Of a DNA stretch of 43,698 nt, positions 8,177 through 18,400 are shown in pieces. Origin of the DNA: an uncultured Saprospiraceae bacterium (GTDB taxonomy: Bacteria > Bacteroidota > Bacteroidia > Chitinophagales > Saprospiraceae); NCBI GenBank assembly GCA_937923465.1, contig CALDUB010000399.1, positions 1 to 43,698 on the forward strand, written 5' to 3'. The notes below the pieces were generated by a model, which did not search any database, was not told where the DNA came from, and was given only the letters and a program-made list of their open reading frames with translations. The stretch's first letter is position 1, and every line of letters starts with the position of its first letter. The position numbers were made by a program, and so were the translations under genes.

Positions 8177-11100
8177 ATGAAGAATTTCATCCTCCTGCTC
8201 TGCGGCATTTTTCTGGCTGCAACTATCTCCGCGCAGACGCTTCAAAATGGCATCCCAGTTATTCTCAGCAACGCTGGCGACTGCGGCGAGCAATTTTTCC
8301 CAGTGGGTTCTGACGGTACAAGTTTTAACCTAACTTCACGAGATGACGCATTACTGTACAGCTCTTTAATCACGAGTAGCAGCGACAACTATTCCGTAAA
8401 CTCAGTAAACATTCTACCTGCTGGTAGTGGTTTTTCCGTTCGCTACTTAGATGATTCACCTACCTTTCATACGACTGCCGCGACGGGTACAGCTCCCAAT
8501 CGCAATGTAACCTTACAAGGTTTATCGGCTAATGGAGATACCGAATATCTACAAACTTACACCACTTCAGCAGACGATTTTGGTCTAAAAACTATCGGTG
8601 CGCGTTCTCCTATTGGAGGCACATTGACAGACGGTGCCTTCACCGTGGCGGCACGTGCAGGGGCAGACGACTTGTATCAGTTGGTCGTGCTTAGAACAGA
8701 TGAAAGCGGTGACATCGCTTGGGAGACAGTTATTCCAATGGAACAAACGGGTTACGATATTATCTTTCAAGGTCAGGTTGATGGAGAGTTTGTTTATGAG
8801 ACACAGCCTATTCCTGTCGTTTCGATTGTCGAAGAAGTCCCAGACGGTTATATCATTGTCAATCAAAATAAATTATATTCTCCTCCAACGACTAGCGAGC
8901 AGTATGCGAATATTATCAAGATAGATTTTGCAGGAAATGTTTTATGGAATAGTAATATTCGACTTCCTTGGCGCGAGCTTGAGGTTGGGAGTAATTCTTC
9001 TGCGGACTTAGGATTTCGTGGTCGTGTGACGAGCGTAGAAGGAACTCAAAATGGCAATACTTATTTTACCTTTTCGAGTAGCGGAGACATCAATCCAAAT
9101 GCACAATACCGCCAATTAGATAATACAGGCGCAGTAATAGAGTCGTTCAGTACCTCTTGGATTGTCAATGATAATTTTTCGTGGTTTATCAAAGAAATCG
9201 ACGGCGAAGTCTATTGGGTAAAACTAAGTGAAACATTTATTGATGACGGACCTCCAACTAATGTATTTGACTTCGCTATTTTTAATATTACAAATGGCAT
9301 TACCAATGTTGATGCTGCTATAAATCCTGTTGCATTTATACCTGCTACTCCTGGCGAAACCTTTATTCCGAAAGACTTAGAACAGCTCGCCAATGGCGAT
9401 TTCATAGTAACGGGCGCTTACTATTCTGATATCGCTTTTCCTGATTTTTTCTTTGACCCAACGGATGGTGAAACTTTCATTATTCGTTTAGAAAATCAAG
9501 AACAAAGTGGCGCAGGTGCAGACCTTAATTTGAGTGTAAGTGCCTCTGATGAAAATACAGGGATTTACGAAAATGTAGAAATTATATACACCGTAACAAA
9601 CGAAGGTAGCACAGCAGCAACAGGCGTTACAGCTAAGATTTCAAGAACAAGCGCATCCGTATTGGCGGGTTCTACTCCAGCTATCGCAAGTCAAGGTAGT
9701 TTAGAATTGGGCTACACAGACGAAGCTCTCTGGCAAATCGGCGACTTAGCTCCTGGACAAACAGAAACACTCACTTTAACTTACTTCACGCTGGCGAGCA
9801 ATACTTCATTTTTTGGAGAAATATCTGAGATGAATGAAGCGGACAATGACAGTACACCAGATAATGGCATCTTTGGTGATGCACAAGAGGATGACGAAGC
9901 GGGCATTGAGATTGGTCCACAAAATTTCATCATAACAGGTCAAGTTTTCCTAGATGAAATGCGTCAAGGTGGTATTGATGCAGAAGTGACAGATATGTTC
10001 TTGTCAGGTATTGAGTTACAATTATTCATTCAAGGAACAGATGATTTAGTCGCGACAGCGACTACAAATACGAATGGATTTTACATCTTTCCAAATATCT
10101 CTTCTGCCAGCAATTATTCTTTACGTTATGCTGTACAGAACGATTTAGTACACTTCGGATATTTCATACCAGGTACAAATTTTGACGTGACAAGTAACTT
10201 TGTTACGGCGGACGACGGCTTTGGCGCACGTATAGGTATTTTAGGGAATGACGGTCCTGAGGTAATCAAAAACCTCGCGCTGACAGATGGTTCACAGTGT
10301 ACTTTAGAGGAATTATATGTCGAAACAATTTGTGACGACGGAGGTACTCCTGACAATCCAAATGATGATATTTTTGCTTTGAATTTTCGAGCAGATGGTT
10401 TGGGATTGGGAGGCTATACAATATCAGATGCTGGAGGAACTTTATTTAGTAGCAGTGTTGTCTATTCTAATGGTTTCGTTACCTCTCCGTACTTTTTCTC
10501 CAATTCGTTACCACTTACCTTAACTGTGAATAATCTTGGAACTTTGCCCAATGTGCCTTGCTCTTTATCTGAAAACATAAGTAGCTCTGGTTGCGTAGAT
10601 GTAGGCAATAATTTGCCAGATTTTACTTTTATTAGTTTAGACGGCAATGTCCCACTAATAGCACAAGTAGGTCAACAAGCAGTACAATCACCAAATATAC
10701 GTGCCACAAATATCGGTCAAGTAGATACTCCCGCAGGGCAATTTATTCCAGCAGCAGCCTACCTTTCGACAGATGATTCAGTGAGTAACGATGATATCGA
10801 AGTTGATTACAACCTATTTCAAGCTTTGCCAGTAGGTTTCCAAAATCCTGTCGGAGGCATCAATATTCCTGAAAATATCGCCCCTGGGGTTTACCAATTA
10901 ATACGCGTCATTGATGTGACAAATAACATTGCAGAAACCAATGAAAACAACAATATTTTCATTACTCAGATTACGATTAATTCAAACACTGGAGGTGGCG
11001 AAGTAGATTTAGAGTTAACAGCCTCAAATGAGACGCCAACCATTTATCAAAACGGACAAGCTGTTTTCACTATCACAAACAATGGTACACAAACCGCAAC

Positions 11101-14100
11101 AGGCGTCCGCGTAGCATTTAATAAAAATTCTACAGTCAACATTACAGGAACACCAATCACTACCTTGGGCGCATCAGAATTACACTGGACAGATACCCCA
11201 AGTTGGAATGTAGGAAATTTATCGGCAGGACAAAGTGCAACGATTACTTACGATATTTTCTCTTTGTCTAACAACATCAATTTCTATGGTCAAGTAACTG
11301 CACAAAATGAAAATGATGCAGACTCTACACCCAATAATGGAAACGGGACAAGCGCAAATGAAGACGACGAAGTTAGCTATCCTGGCGGCGGAATAGTCAT
11401 CGAAGAAGGCTTGCAAGTCAATTGTAATACAACAACTAATCCTCCTACTCCTATTTTCGTTAATCCTGATATCAACATCAATGCAGCCGAAGTTTACTGG
11501 GATATTCCGACAGCAACCACTGACTGCCCAGGTGGTATTGTCAATGTCGAACAGCTCAATGGACCAACACAAGGAGGTTTTCTCCCCCCCATTACGAATG
11601 GCTATGATGTAGTTTATCAATTCACAGATGAATGTGGCAACAGTGAACTTTGTGTTATCAGTTTTCAAGTATTGGGTTTTGCGGGTGAGTTAGTTTGTCC
11701 AGATGATATTACAGTCACGGCTACTTCTTCGGCAGGAGCTATTGTTACCTTTGCAGACGCAGTTCCATTCACAGGATGTAACGCCGACCCTACAGGTCCG
11801 TTTGAGGGCGAACCAATGAGTGGCGACTTATTTCCAATTGGAACAACTGAAATTCGATTTGCAGAATTTTTCTCAGGAAGTCCTGCTTACTGTCAAACCT
11901 TAGAAAATTGCTATATGAATATCACTGTTCTTCCTGAAGGCGGTGGTGGTAACGGCGTAGATTTAGAATTAACAGCTTCATCTGACGCACCGACTATCTA
12001 TCAAAATGGTACTGCGACTTTCACTATCACCAATAACGGAAACGAAACGGCGACAAGTATAGAGCTAGAATTTCATAAAAATAATACTTTAAATATCACA
12101 GCAACACCTGTTGTATCTCAAGGTACTTCGCAAGTGCACTGGACGGAAGTACCACGTTGGAATGTCGGAAACTTAGCCGCAGGGCAAAGTGCAACGATTA
12201 ATTACGATATTTTCTCTTTGTCTAACAACATCAATTTCTACGGTCAAGTAACAGCACAAAATGAAACAGATGCAGATAGTACTCCAAACAATGGAGACGG
12301 AATAACACCGACAGAAGATGATGAAGTGAGTTATCCTGGAGGAGAAATAGTCGTTCCATGTCAATTGACTATTACGCAAATAGAATACGCTTGTGATGAC
12401 CAAGGGACGAGTACCCCGTCAGACGATACATGGATTCAAACCTATGTGATTGACAATAATAATTCAGATGCAACAGGGTACAATATTTACCCTGGAGGTG
12501 GCTCTGGTACATATCCTGCTACACTTTCATTTGGTGGTTTAGTTGCTGCTGCGGGAATGAATACAAATATGTTTTTAGTGAGAGATATTGATAATTTTGA
12601 ATGCTCAGGTTCTATTAGTGTCTTTCCTCCAGCAGGATGTGGAGAAGACCCCGTAGAAGATTTACCAGACTTGACACTTGACAATCTTAATGCTAACTCT
12701 GGCGCAGCAGGCGAAATTTCAGAATATACGGTAGAAGTCAGTAATATCGGCACAGCAAATGTCAGTGGCAGTTATGTCATTGGTGCTTACTTATCAACTG
12801 ACAATCAATTAGATGCAGGTGACACTCAAGTTGGCGTCATCAATACTGGCAACACACCCGTTGGTACAGAACCTTTAACAACTGGTTCTATCACCGTTCC
12901 TTCGGGTCAAACACCAGGCAATTATTTTCTTATTCTCGAAACAGACACAAATGGGAATATCGCAGAAAGCAATGATAATAATAATATTGTTTCTGTTCCT
13001 TTTGTTGTTTTGAGTGGTGATAATACTTGTAATCTAAATGTAGAACTACAAGCAATCAACTGTCAACAATTTACAAATGCAGTTACTGGGGCAGAAAATG
13101 ATAGCTATCGCTTTTGGCTTTTCGCTTCGGGAGAAGAATCTGACACAGGCTGGCATCCCTATGATGAGTTAGATACCCCCGCAGCAGCATTTAGTTTTGA
13201 TGAAGCAGTTCGGTTTTCTGGACTTATTTCTGAAGGTCCACAAACTGTTACCATACGTTTATATGATGACCCAACTTGTACGTCAAGCATTACCGTTATT
13301 CCTCCTGCGCCTTGTCCAAGTGCAGATAATTGCAGATTGGGTGTGACTACCGAAAATATGACCTGTACGGGAGACACCTATTCTTTTGACATCTATGGGG
13401 CAGGTGTCGCAGGTGCATTTATTGATTATATTGTGACTCTGCCTGCTGCAGACGGAAATGGTACTTATACAGTGGTAGGCCAGCCTGGTTTCACCACTCC
13501 TGTAACTTACTCTGTGACGGAGGTAGTAAGTAATCTAGGTGGCGTCATAGATTACACGGTACATCGTGTTGATAATCCTGACTGTATAGTATCTGGTACT
13601 CTATTTTTACCAGGAAATTGTGCTCCGAATACGGGCAGCGATTTATCTTTGGACATCAGCGCACCAGCGACTATTGGACAGTATCAAAATTTCACGGCAG
13701 AGTTTACGGTTACTAATAATGGGACGCAAACGGCGACGAATGTTAGTGCAGAGATTTTAGCGGCATTTGATAATTTGGGCATCATCTTTCAAGGAGGAAA
13801 TGAAGCTTCTGTTTCGCAAGGTTTATTTGACGGTGAATATGATACCGTTTGGAGTATCGGGACTATTCCTGCGGGAGGGACTGCGACTTTGACGGCTAAC
13901 CTCTTTAGCTTGGCATCAAGTTCAAATACTTTATGGGGAGAAATATTGTCGCACAATCAAACAGATAGCGATAGTACGCCTGCAAACGGTACTTACGGTC
14001 AATCAAATGAGGATGACGAAGCGGTATTCACTGTCAATGTAACAAGTAATTTTCAAAGCGGTAGTACTACAAATGCAGTAATGCAAAATGGCGAGTTATC

Positions 14101-14344
14101 TGCAAATTTATACCCTATTCCGACGCGCGAGAATCTGTCTATTGATGTATTTACACAGAATGCATTTGAGACACAATTATTCATTCGCGACACGCATGGT
14201 AAAGTCTTGACGACAAGAAATTTAGCGACACAGAAAGGAAAGCAAACGGTTCAAATTGCTATAGATAACTGGTCGAATGGTATTTATTTCTTACAATTAT
14301 TTAGTGGAGAAGAAATGAAGACTTATCGTTTTGTGAAGCAATAG
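8177..14344 (+). CDS. Giant T9SS-exported surface protein, paralogue 1
   Basis: From the ATG at 8177, which begins a signal peptide (MKNFILLLCGIFLAA, cut near SAQ), the protein is 2055 aa. The frame is open further upstream from 8135, but that adds only non-signal residues. Order: N-terminal region shared with paralogues 2 and 3 (about 21-445); DUF11-type module (448-578); SdrD-B-like module (584-660); CARDB-like (811-934); DUF11 (941-1071); two HYR-like Cys-paired modules (1074-1254); DUF11 (1259-1391); Cys-rich block; CARDB-like (1494-1613); two more Cys-rich blocks; DUF11 (1819-1954); T9SS type-A sorting domain (1973-2055: LYPIPTRENLSIDV, then GKVLTTRNL, then NGIYFLQL, ending FVKQ). Each DUF11 module ends in an acidic DxDSTPxNG...EDDE motif. 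It is probably an adhesin; the ligand is unknown. Confidence 0.88.
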   Translation: MKNFILLLCGIFLAATISAQTLQNGIPVILSNAGDCGEQFFPVGSDGTSFNLTSRDDALLYSSLITSSSDNYSVNSVNILPAGSGFSVRYLDDSPTFHTTAATGTAPNRNVTLQGLSANGDTEYLQTYTTSADDFGLKTIGARSPIGGTLTDGAFTVAARAGADDLYQLVVLRTDESGDIAWETVIPMEQTGYDIIFQGQVDGEFVYETQPIPVVSIVEEVPDGYIIVNQNKLYSPPTTSEQYANIIKIDFAGNVLWNSNIRLPWRELEVGSNSSADLGFRGRVTSVEGTQNGNTYFTFSSSGDINPNAQYRQLDNTGAVIESFSTSWIVNDNFSWFIKEIDGEVYWVKLSETFIDDGPPTNVFDFAIFNITNGITNVDAAINPVAFIPATPGETFIPKDLEQLANGDFIVTGAYYSDIAFPDFFFDPTDGETFIIRLENQEQSGAGADLNLSVSASDENTGIYENVEIIYTVTNEGSTAATGVTAKISRTSASVLAGSTPAIASQGSLELGYTDEALWQIGDLAPGQTETLTLTYFTLASNTSFFGEISEMNEADNDSTPDNGIFGDAQEDDEAGIEIGPQNFIITGQVFLDEMRQGGIDAEVTDMFLSGIELQLFIQGTDDLVATATTNTNGFYIFPNISSASNYSLRYAVQNDLVHFGYFIPGTNFDVTSNFVTADDGFGARIGILGNDGPEVIKNLALTDGSQCTLEELYVETICDDGGTPDNPNDDIFALNFRADGLGLGGYTISDAGGTLFSSSVVYSNGFVTSPYFFSNSLPLTLTVNNLGTLPNVPCSLSENISSSGCVDVGNNLPDFTFISLDGNVPLIAQVGQQAVQSPNIRATNIGQVDTPAGQFIPAAAYLSTDDSVSNDDIEVDYNLFQALPVGFQNPVGGINIPENIAPGVYQLIRVIDVTNNIAETNENNNIFITQITINSNTGGGEVDLELTASNETPTIYQNGQAVFTITNNGTQTATGVRVAFNKNSTVNITGTPITTLGASELHWTDTPSWNVGNLSAGQSATITYDIFSLSNNINFYGQVTAQNENDADSTPNNGNGTSANEDDEVSYPGGGIVIEEGLQVNCNTTTNPPTPIFVNPDININAAEVYWDIPTATTDCPGGIVNVEQLNGPTQGGFLPPITNGYDVVYQFTDECGNSELCVISFQVLGFAGELVCPDDITVTATSSAGAIVTFADAVPFTGCNADPTGPFEGEPMSGDLFPIGTTEIRFAEFFSGSPAYCQTLENCYMNITVLPEGGGGNGVDLELTASSDAPTIYQNGTATFTITNNGNETATSIELEFHKNNTLNITATPVVSQGTSQVHWTEVPRWNVGNLAAGQSATINYDIFSLSNNINFYGQVTAQNETDADSTPNNGDGITPTEDDEVSYPGGEIVVPCQLTITQIEYACDDQGTSTPSDDTWIQTYVIDNNNSDATGYNIYPGGGSGTYPATLSFGGLVAAAGMNTNMFLVRDIDNFECSGSISVFPPAGCGEDPVEDLPDLTLDNLNANSGAAGEISEYTVEVSNIGTANVSGSYVIGAYLSTDNQLDAGDTQVGVINTGNTPVGTEPLTTGSITVPSGQTPGNYFLILETDTNGNIAESNDNNNIVSVPFVVLSGDNTCNLNVELQAINCQQFTNAVTGAENDSYRFWLFASGEESDTGWHPYDELDTPAAAFSFDEAVRFSGLISEGPQTVTIRLYDDPTCTSSITVIPPAPCPSADNCRLGVTTENMTCTGDTYSFDIYGAGVAGAFIDYIVTLPAADGNGTYTVVGQPGFTTPVTYSVTEVVSNLGGVIDYTVHRVDNPDCIVSGTLFLPGNCAPNTGSDLSLDISAPATIGQYQNFTAEFTVTNNGTQTATNVSAEILAAFDNLGIIFQGGNEASVSQGLFDGEYDTVWSIGTIPAGGTATLTANLFSLASSSNTLWGEILSHNQTDSDSTPANGTYGQSNEDDEAVFTVNVTSNFQSGSTTNAVMQNGELSANLYPIPTRENLSIDVFTQNAFETQLFIRDTHGKVLTTRNLATQKGKQTVQIAIDNWSNGIYFLQLFSGEEMKTYRFVKQ

Positions 14345-14367
14345 TTTTTTTAGTTTATTATTACTAG

Positions 14368-14405
14368 AAAGCCGCTTATATCTTTGGATGTAAGCGGCTT
14401 TTTTA
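14368..14405 (+). terminator. Terminator of T9SS paralogue 1
   Basis: AAAGCCGCTTA and TAAGCGGCTTT form a stem with a short loop, followed by T. The stem sequence is almost the same as the terminator after paralogue 2 at 20691, which supports duplication of the whole transcription unit. Confidence 0.92.
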
Positions 14406-14414
14406 GAAGTTACT

Positions 14415-14422
14415 TACTTTTG
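14415..14422 (+). promoter_or_regulatory. -7 promoter box for the 246 aa gene
   Basis: TACTTTTG matches TAnnTTTG and would give a leader of about 26 nt to the ATG at 14455. No convincing -33 TTTG is seen. Confidence 0.5.
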
Positions 14423-14454
14423 TACTCGACTTTAAAAATGGTATATTTTTTCAT

Positions 14455-15195
14455 ATGATAAAAAAGAAATGGATAGTAGGCTTTTTAATAATTACTATTG
14501 GAGTAATAGCCGTTCAACTTTGGAGAATATGGAATGGTCATGCAGACATGGCGGCTGGAAATATCGCTTATACCTACAATTGTGCTTGGGTAGACTGGAA
14601 GCATGCCCGACCTGGAGGTATAAAAACATTTGTTGATGAGTTTAGTGATGAATTTGCTCAAACACCGCTGAATGAGACATTTAAAATTACCTATGAACAA
14701 CAAGGCGGTTTCAGAAGAAGTGGTTATTCTTTTTACACCTACAGTATCTCAAAAGAGTATGAAGTTTTAAAGTTGAGCAATGATGACATAACTAAGAAAA
14801 AACTGATGTTTCAGATATTTAAAGACGTGAGTTACTTATTCGAAAATCAACAGAAAGAAATACTTTGGGGGACACTAAGATTATCTTCATTTAGAGAAGG
14901 AGATTTAATGGGAAATCTGATTGGTTTCTATATTGCTTGCGGCGAGATAACACAAGAGGAAGCATCTGAACTTTGTGGAGAATTACCTATTTCTATTTCT
15001 CTTCAATTAAAAAAGGATAATAAGTTTGAGGCAAATGATTCATTCATACCTAAGTATAGAATTATCACGGACGATAAGCCACCCGTTTTTCCAACACAAT
15101 TGACAAGATACAATCATATAGAAAACTTCGAAAAGTATATTATTCCACTAGATAAAACAGAAAAAATCACCTTTTTTAACAAGGATATTTCATAA
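14455..15195 (+). CDS. Membrane-anchored protein of unknown function
   Basis: This 246 aa protein has an N-terminal hydrophobic segment (residues about 6-25, after MIKKK), which could be a signal anchor. The rest is soluble, probably periplasmic. Visible motifs are YTYNCAWVDWKHARPGG near 40-55 and SSFREGDLMGNLIGFYIACGE near 145-165. Their pattern loosely recalls the DUF4056-type layout (Cys, then Asp...His, then a helix with N-L-x-G), but I cannot confirm that. It lies between two giant surface-protein paralogues with its own promoter box, and no homologue lies beside paralogue 3. Function unknown. From 15196 to 15371 I see no gene. Confidence 0.75.
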   Translation: MIKKKWIVGFLIITIGVIAVQLWRIWNGHADMAAGNIAYTYNCAWVDWKHARPGGIKTFVDEFSDEFAQTPLNETFKITYEQQGGFRRSGYSFYTYSISKEYEVLKLSNDDITKKKLMFQIFKDVSYLFENQQKEILWGTLRLSSFREGDLMGNLIGFYIACGEITQEEASELCGELPISISLQLKKDNKFEANDSFIPKYRIITDDKPPVFPTQLTRYNHIENFEKYIIPLDKTEKITFFNKDIS

Positions 15196-15371
15196 GAACA
15201 TACCAGTAACAAGGCATTCTCACAAAAAAACAAGAATTGAATAGAAGTATTGTAGGAATACCCTATCTTTATAGAACTATTCGCTTACAAATTCATTTTG
15301 CCTTTTTAAAGCTATTCTTATTTCTAACAGATTTTCGGACTCAACAAATAAATAATTTAATATACATATTT

Positions 15372-15442
15372 CTATCAGTGAGGATACTGATAGACTTTTG
15401 TACTATTTCCTTGATTCTAACTTCCTTGTTAAAAACAAAAGT
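15372..15442 (+). promoter_or_regulatory. Two successive leader hairpins abutting the start of paralogue 2
   Basis: CTATCAGT (15372-15379) and ACTGATAG (15386-15393) form a perfect 8-bp stem with a 6-nt loop. Directly after it ACTTTTGT (15394-15401) is a perfect inverted repeat of ACAAAAGT (15435-15442), whose last base touches the ATG at 15443. Folding of the second stem would occlude the ribosome-binding region. A smaller hairpin lies at a similar place ahead of paralogue 3. Confidence 0.55.
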
Positions 15443-18400
15443 ATGAGAAAATTTTCAATTCTACTCACGGGAGTCTTATTTTCCGTTTTAACGTTTGCAC
15501 AAACACTAAATCTCGATGTACCTGTCACTTTGACAAATGGCGCATTCGGTGAAACTGTAGAAAATGCAAACAGCGGCTACAATATCATTAGCAGAGATGC
15601 TTCCCGAATATTTGCTACACCAGCAACACCCACGGGGAGTAATTACACTTTGGGGACTGCTACAAGTTTTTTCCCAAACAGTGCAGATTATTCGATTTAT
15701 TACCGCACACCAGGAGGTAGTCCTGACTTTTACAAGACAGGCGCATCGGGTACAGCTCCCAATCGTAACATAACTCTTGACGGCGCTACAGCTTCGGGTT
15801 CCTCTACATTTAACATCACACCCAATACACCACAAGACGATTATGGTGTCCGTACTATCGGTACTACTGACGGCATTCTTACAGCCGCTTTGCGTAAGAC
15901 AACTAACAGCGATTTATACCAGATTGTACTCATCAAAACGAATCCGACTGGAACAATCCAATGGCAAACTAGCATTCCTACTAGTCAAACGGGCTATGAT
16001 GATACTTTCACGGGACAAGATGCGAATGGCAACTTTACAACTGAGATTACTCCCGAGCCTTTTGTCAAACAAATAAAAGAGGTAGCTGACGGTTATCTTG
16101 TGGTTAACATGAGCAGAAGATATTTCCCGCCTGGCACAAGTAATATATTCGCGACTTTCATTAAGTTAGATTTCGCTGGCAACATTTTGTGGACAAATAC
16201 TCAAACTATTCCTACTAGATCGATTGGTGTGGGAACTACCCCTTCTTCCGAAGGAAATTCGCTGTATTTTGTTGGAGATGTAACTGGTTTTGAAGATGGT
16301 AATACTTATATTCCTTTTGCCGGTGGTGGTGACTTACGCCCTTATGCACAAGTCAGCATTTTAGACAATACAGGTACTTTGATTACTAATTATTCTACAA
16401 CTTACATTGTTTTAGATGATGCTTCTTTTCAGATTAAAAAATTCAATAACCGTATTTATTGGCTAAGACGTACGGAGACATTCCCTGAAAATTCAGCGCC
16501 TATTTTTACTAATGACTTTAGCATTATAGACATTACAGACGGATTTAATCTTACAGACCCTGCGGTGGTTCTTTTGCCACCAACCCCTACTGAGTTCTTC
16601 GTTCCTAATGACATGCAGCTCACACCAGAAGGCAATTTCTTGGTGACAGGAAGCAAATATCCTTCAACTAGTGTCAATGGCAATAATCCAGACCCTAACG
16701 ATGCAGAACCATTCGCCATTATTTTGGAGGCAAATATTCCTACAGGTGGAGCAGCCGACCTTGCGCTATCAGTAGAAGCTGCTGATAATTCTGTAGGAAT
16801 TTATGATTATGTGGAATTAACTTACACCGTCACTAATGAAGGAAGCTCAAACGTAACAGGAATAACGGCAGCCATTCGTCGGACGACATCCTCTGTCTTA
16901 GCGGGTGATTTTCCAGCAGATGCAAGTCAAGGAATTGTAAACAATGGTTTTAGTGAAAATGCAAGTTGGGATGTCGGAAGTTTGAACGCAGGGCAATCTG
17001 CAACTTTGACCGTTACTTACTTTACGCTCTCGGCAAGTACTTCATTTTGTGGAGAGATAACAGCAATGTCTGAGTCGGATACAGATAGTTCTCCTAATAA
17101 TGCAACTTGTGAAAATCCACAAGAAGATGACGAAGTATACATTGAAATCGGTCAGCAAGCTGGAACTATCAGCGGTACTGTCTTTTTAGATAATAATCGT
17201 GACGGTGGTGAAAACTGTACTTCAAACGGCTGTACTTTCATTCCAGGCATTGAGATTAAGCTTTATCTTCAAAATACAAATGCTCTAGTAGGTACAGCAG
17301 TCAGCCAAGCAAATGGTGTTTACCTCTTTCCTAATGTTCCTGCGGGACAGTACACTTTAGAGTATGAATACCAAAATAATTTAGTTCCAACACCTTACCT
17401 AAACGGACCTTTCAATTTTGAATTTACAAACAACTTTTTAGATATCGCTGGCGAAACGCCTTATATCGGAGTTACTGTGAATAATTCTAATCTCGACAAT
17501 ATCTTCAATTTAGGTCTAGTGGATGGTACTGAATGTACTCTAGAAGAACTATTCGTCGAAACGATTTGTGATAATAAGGGCACACCAAACAATCCAAATG
17601 ACGATACTTTTGAAGTAAACTTTCGTGCAGACGGAGAAGGTCGTGCAGCATTTTCACTCAACGGCGGTAGTGGTCCATTATGGAATAATTCAATCACTTA
17701 CTCAGATGGTTTTGAGCTTATTGGTCCATTTAACATCAGTGAACTACCTGTTACTTTGACTTTAAATAATCTAGCAAATTTACCAGGCACGCCTTGTTCT
17801 TTATCAGAAACAATCACGAGCGTTGATTGCGGTTCTACAGGAGGAAATCAGCCAGATTTGACGATTACGACAACGGGTAATATTCCTGCATCTATGCAAC
17901 CAGGACAAAACTATCCTTCGGCAGCAAATATCACGAACTCAGGTACTGCTGCTGCAAGTGGTACTCAGTTTAACAATATTATCTATTTGTCTACTGACGC
18001 AAATTTAGATGCTTCGGATATTTCGCTTTCTGTTGTAGGCTTAAACTTTTTGGAAGCAGGTGCGACTAATGCATTTCTCAATATATTTATTCCTGCAAAC
18101 ACGACTTTGGGCGAATATTTCATTCTATATGTCGTAGACAACTCTAATACAATTGATGAGTCGAATGAAAATAATAATATTCTAGCCCGTCCAGTTACCA
18201 TTGGACCTATCGGAACAGGTGGCGTTGATTTGGAATTGACGGCATCTGCTGATGCACCAACTATTTACCAAAATGGAGAAGCTGTTTTTACTTTAACAAA
18301 TACGGGTTCTCAGACAGCAACGAACATCGAGGTATTATTTGCTAAAAACTCTAGTCTCAATATCACGGGTACTCCAGTAGTTTCACAAGGTACTTCAGCA

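Noticed and set aside
11219-11668. 149-codon open frame opposite T9SS paralogue 1 (and a similar one at 18548-18796)
   Set aside because: It is antisense to a well-supported repeat-rich gene, and the same antisense frame recurs in each paralogue because the underlying repeats are alike. It shows no domain or start context.
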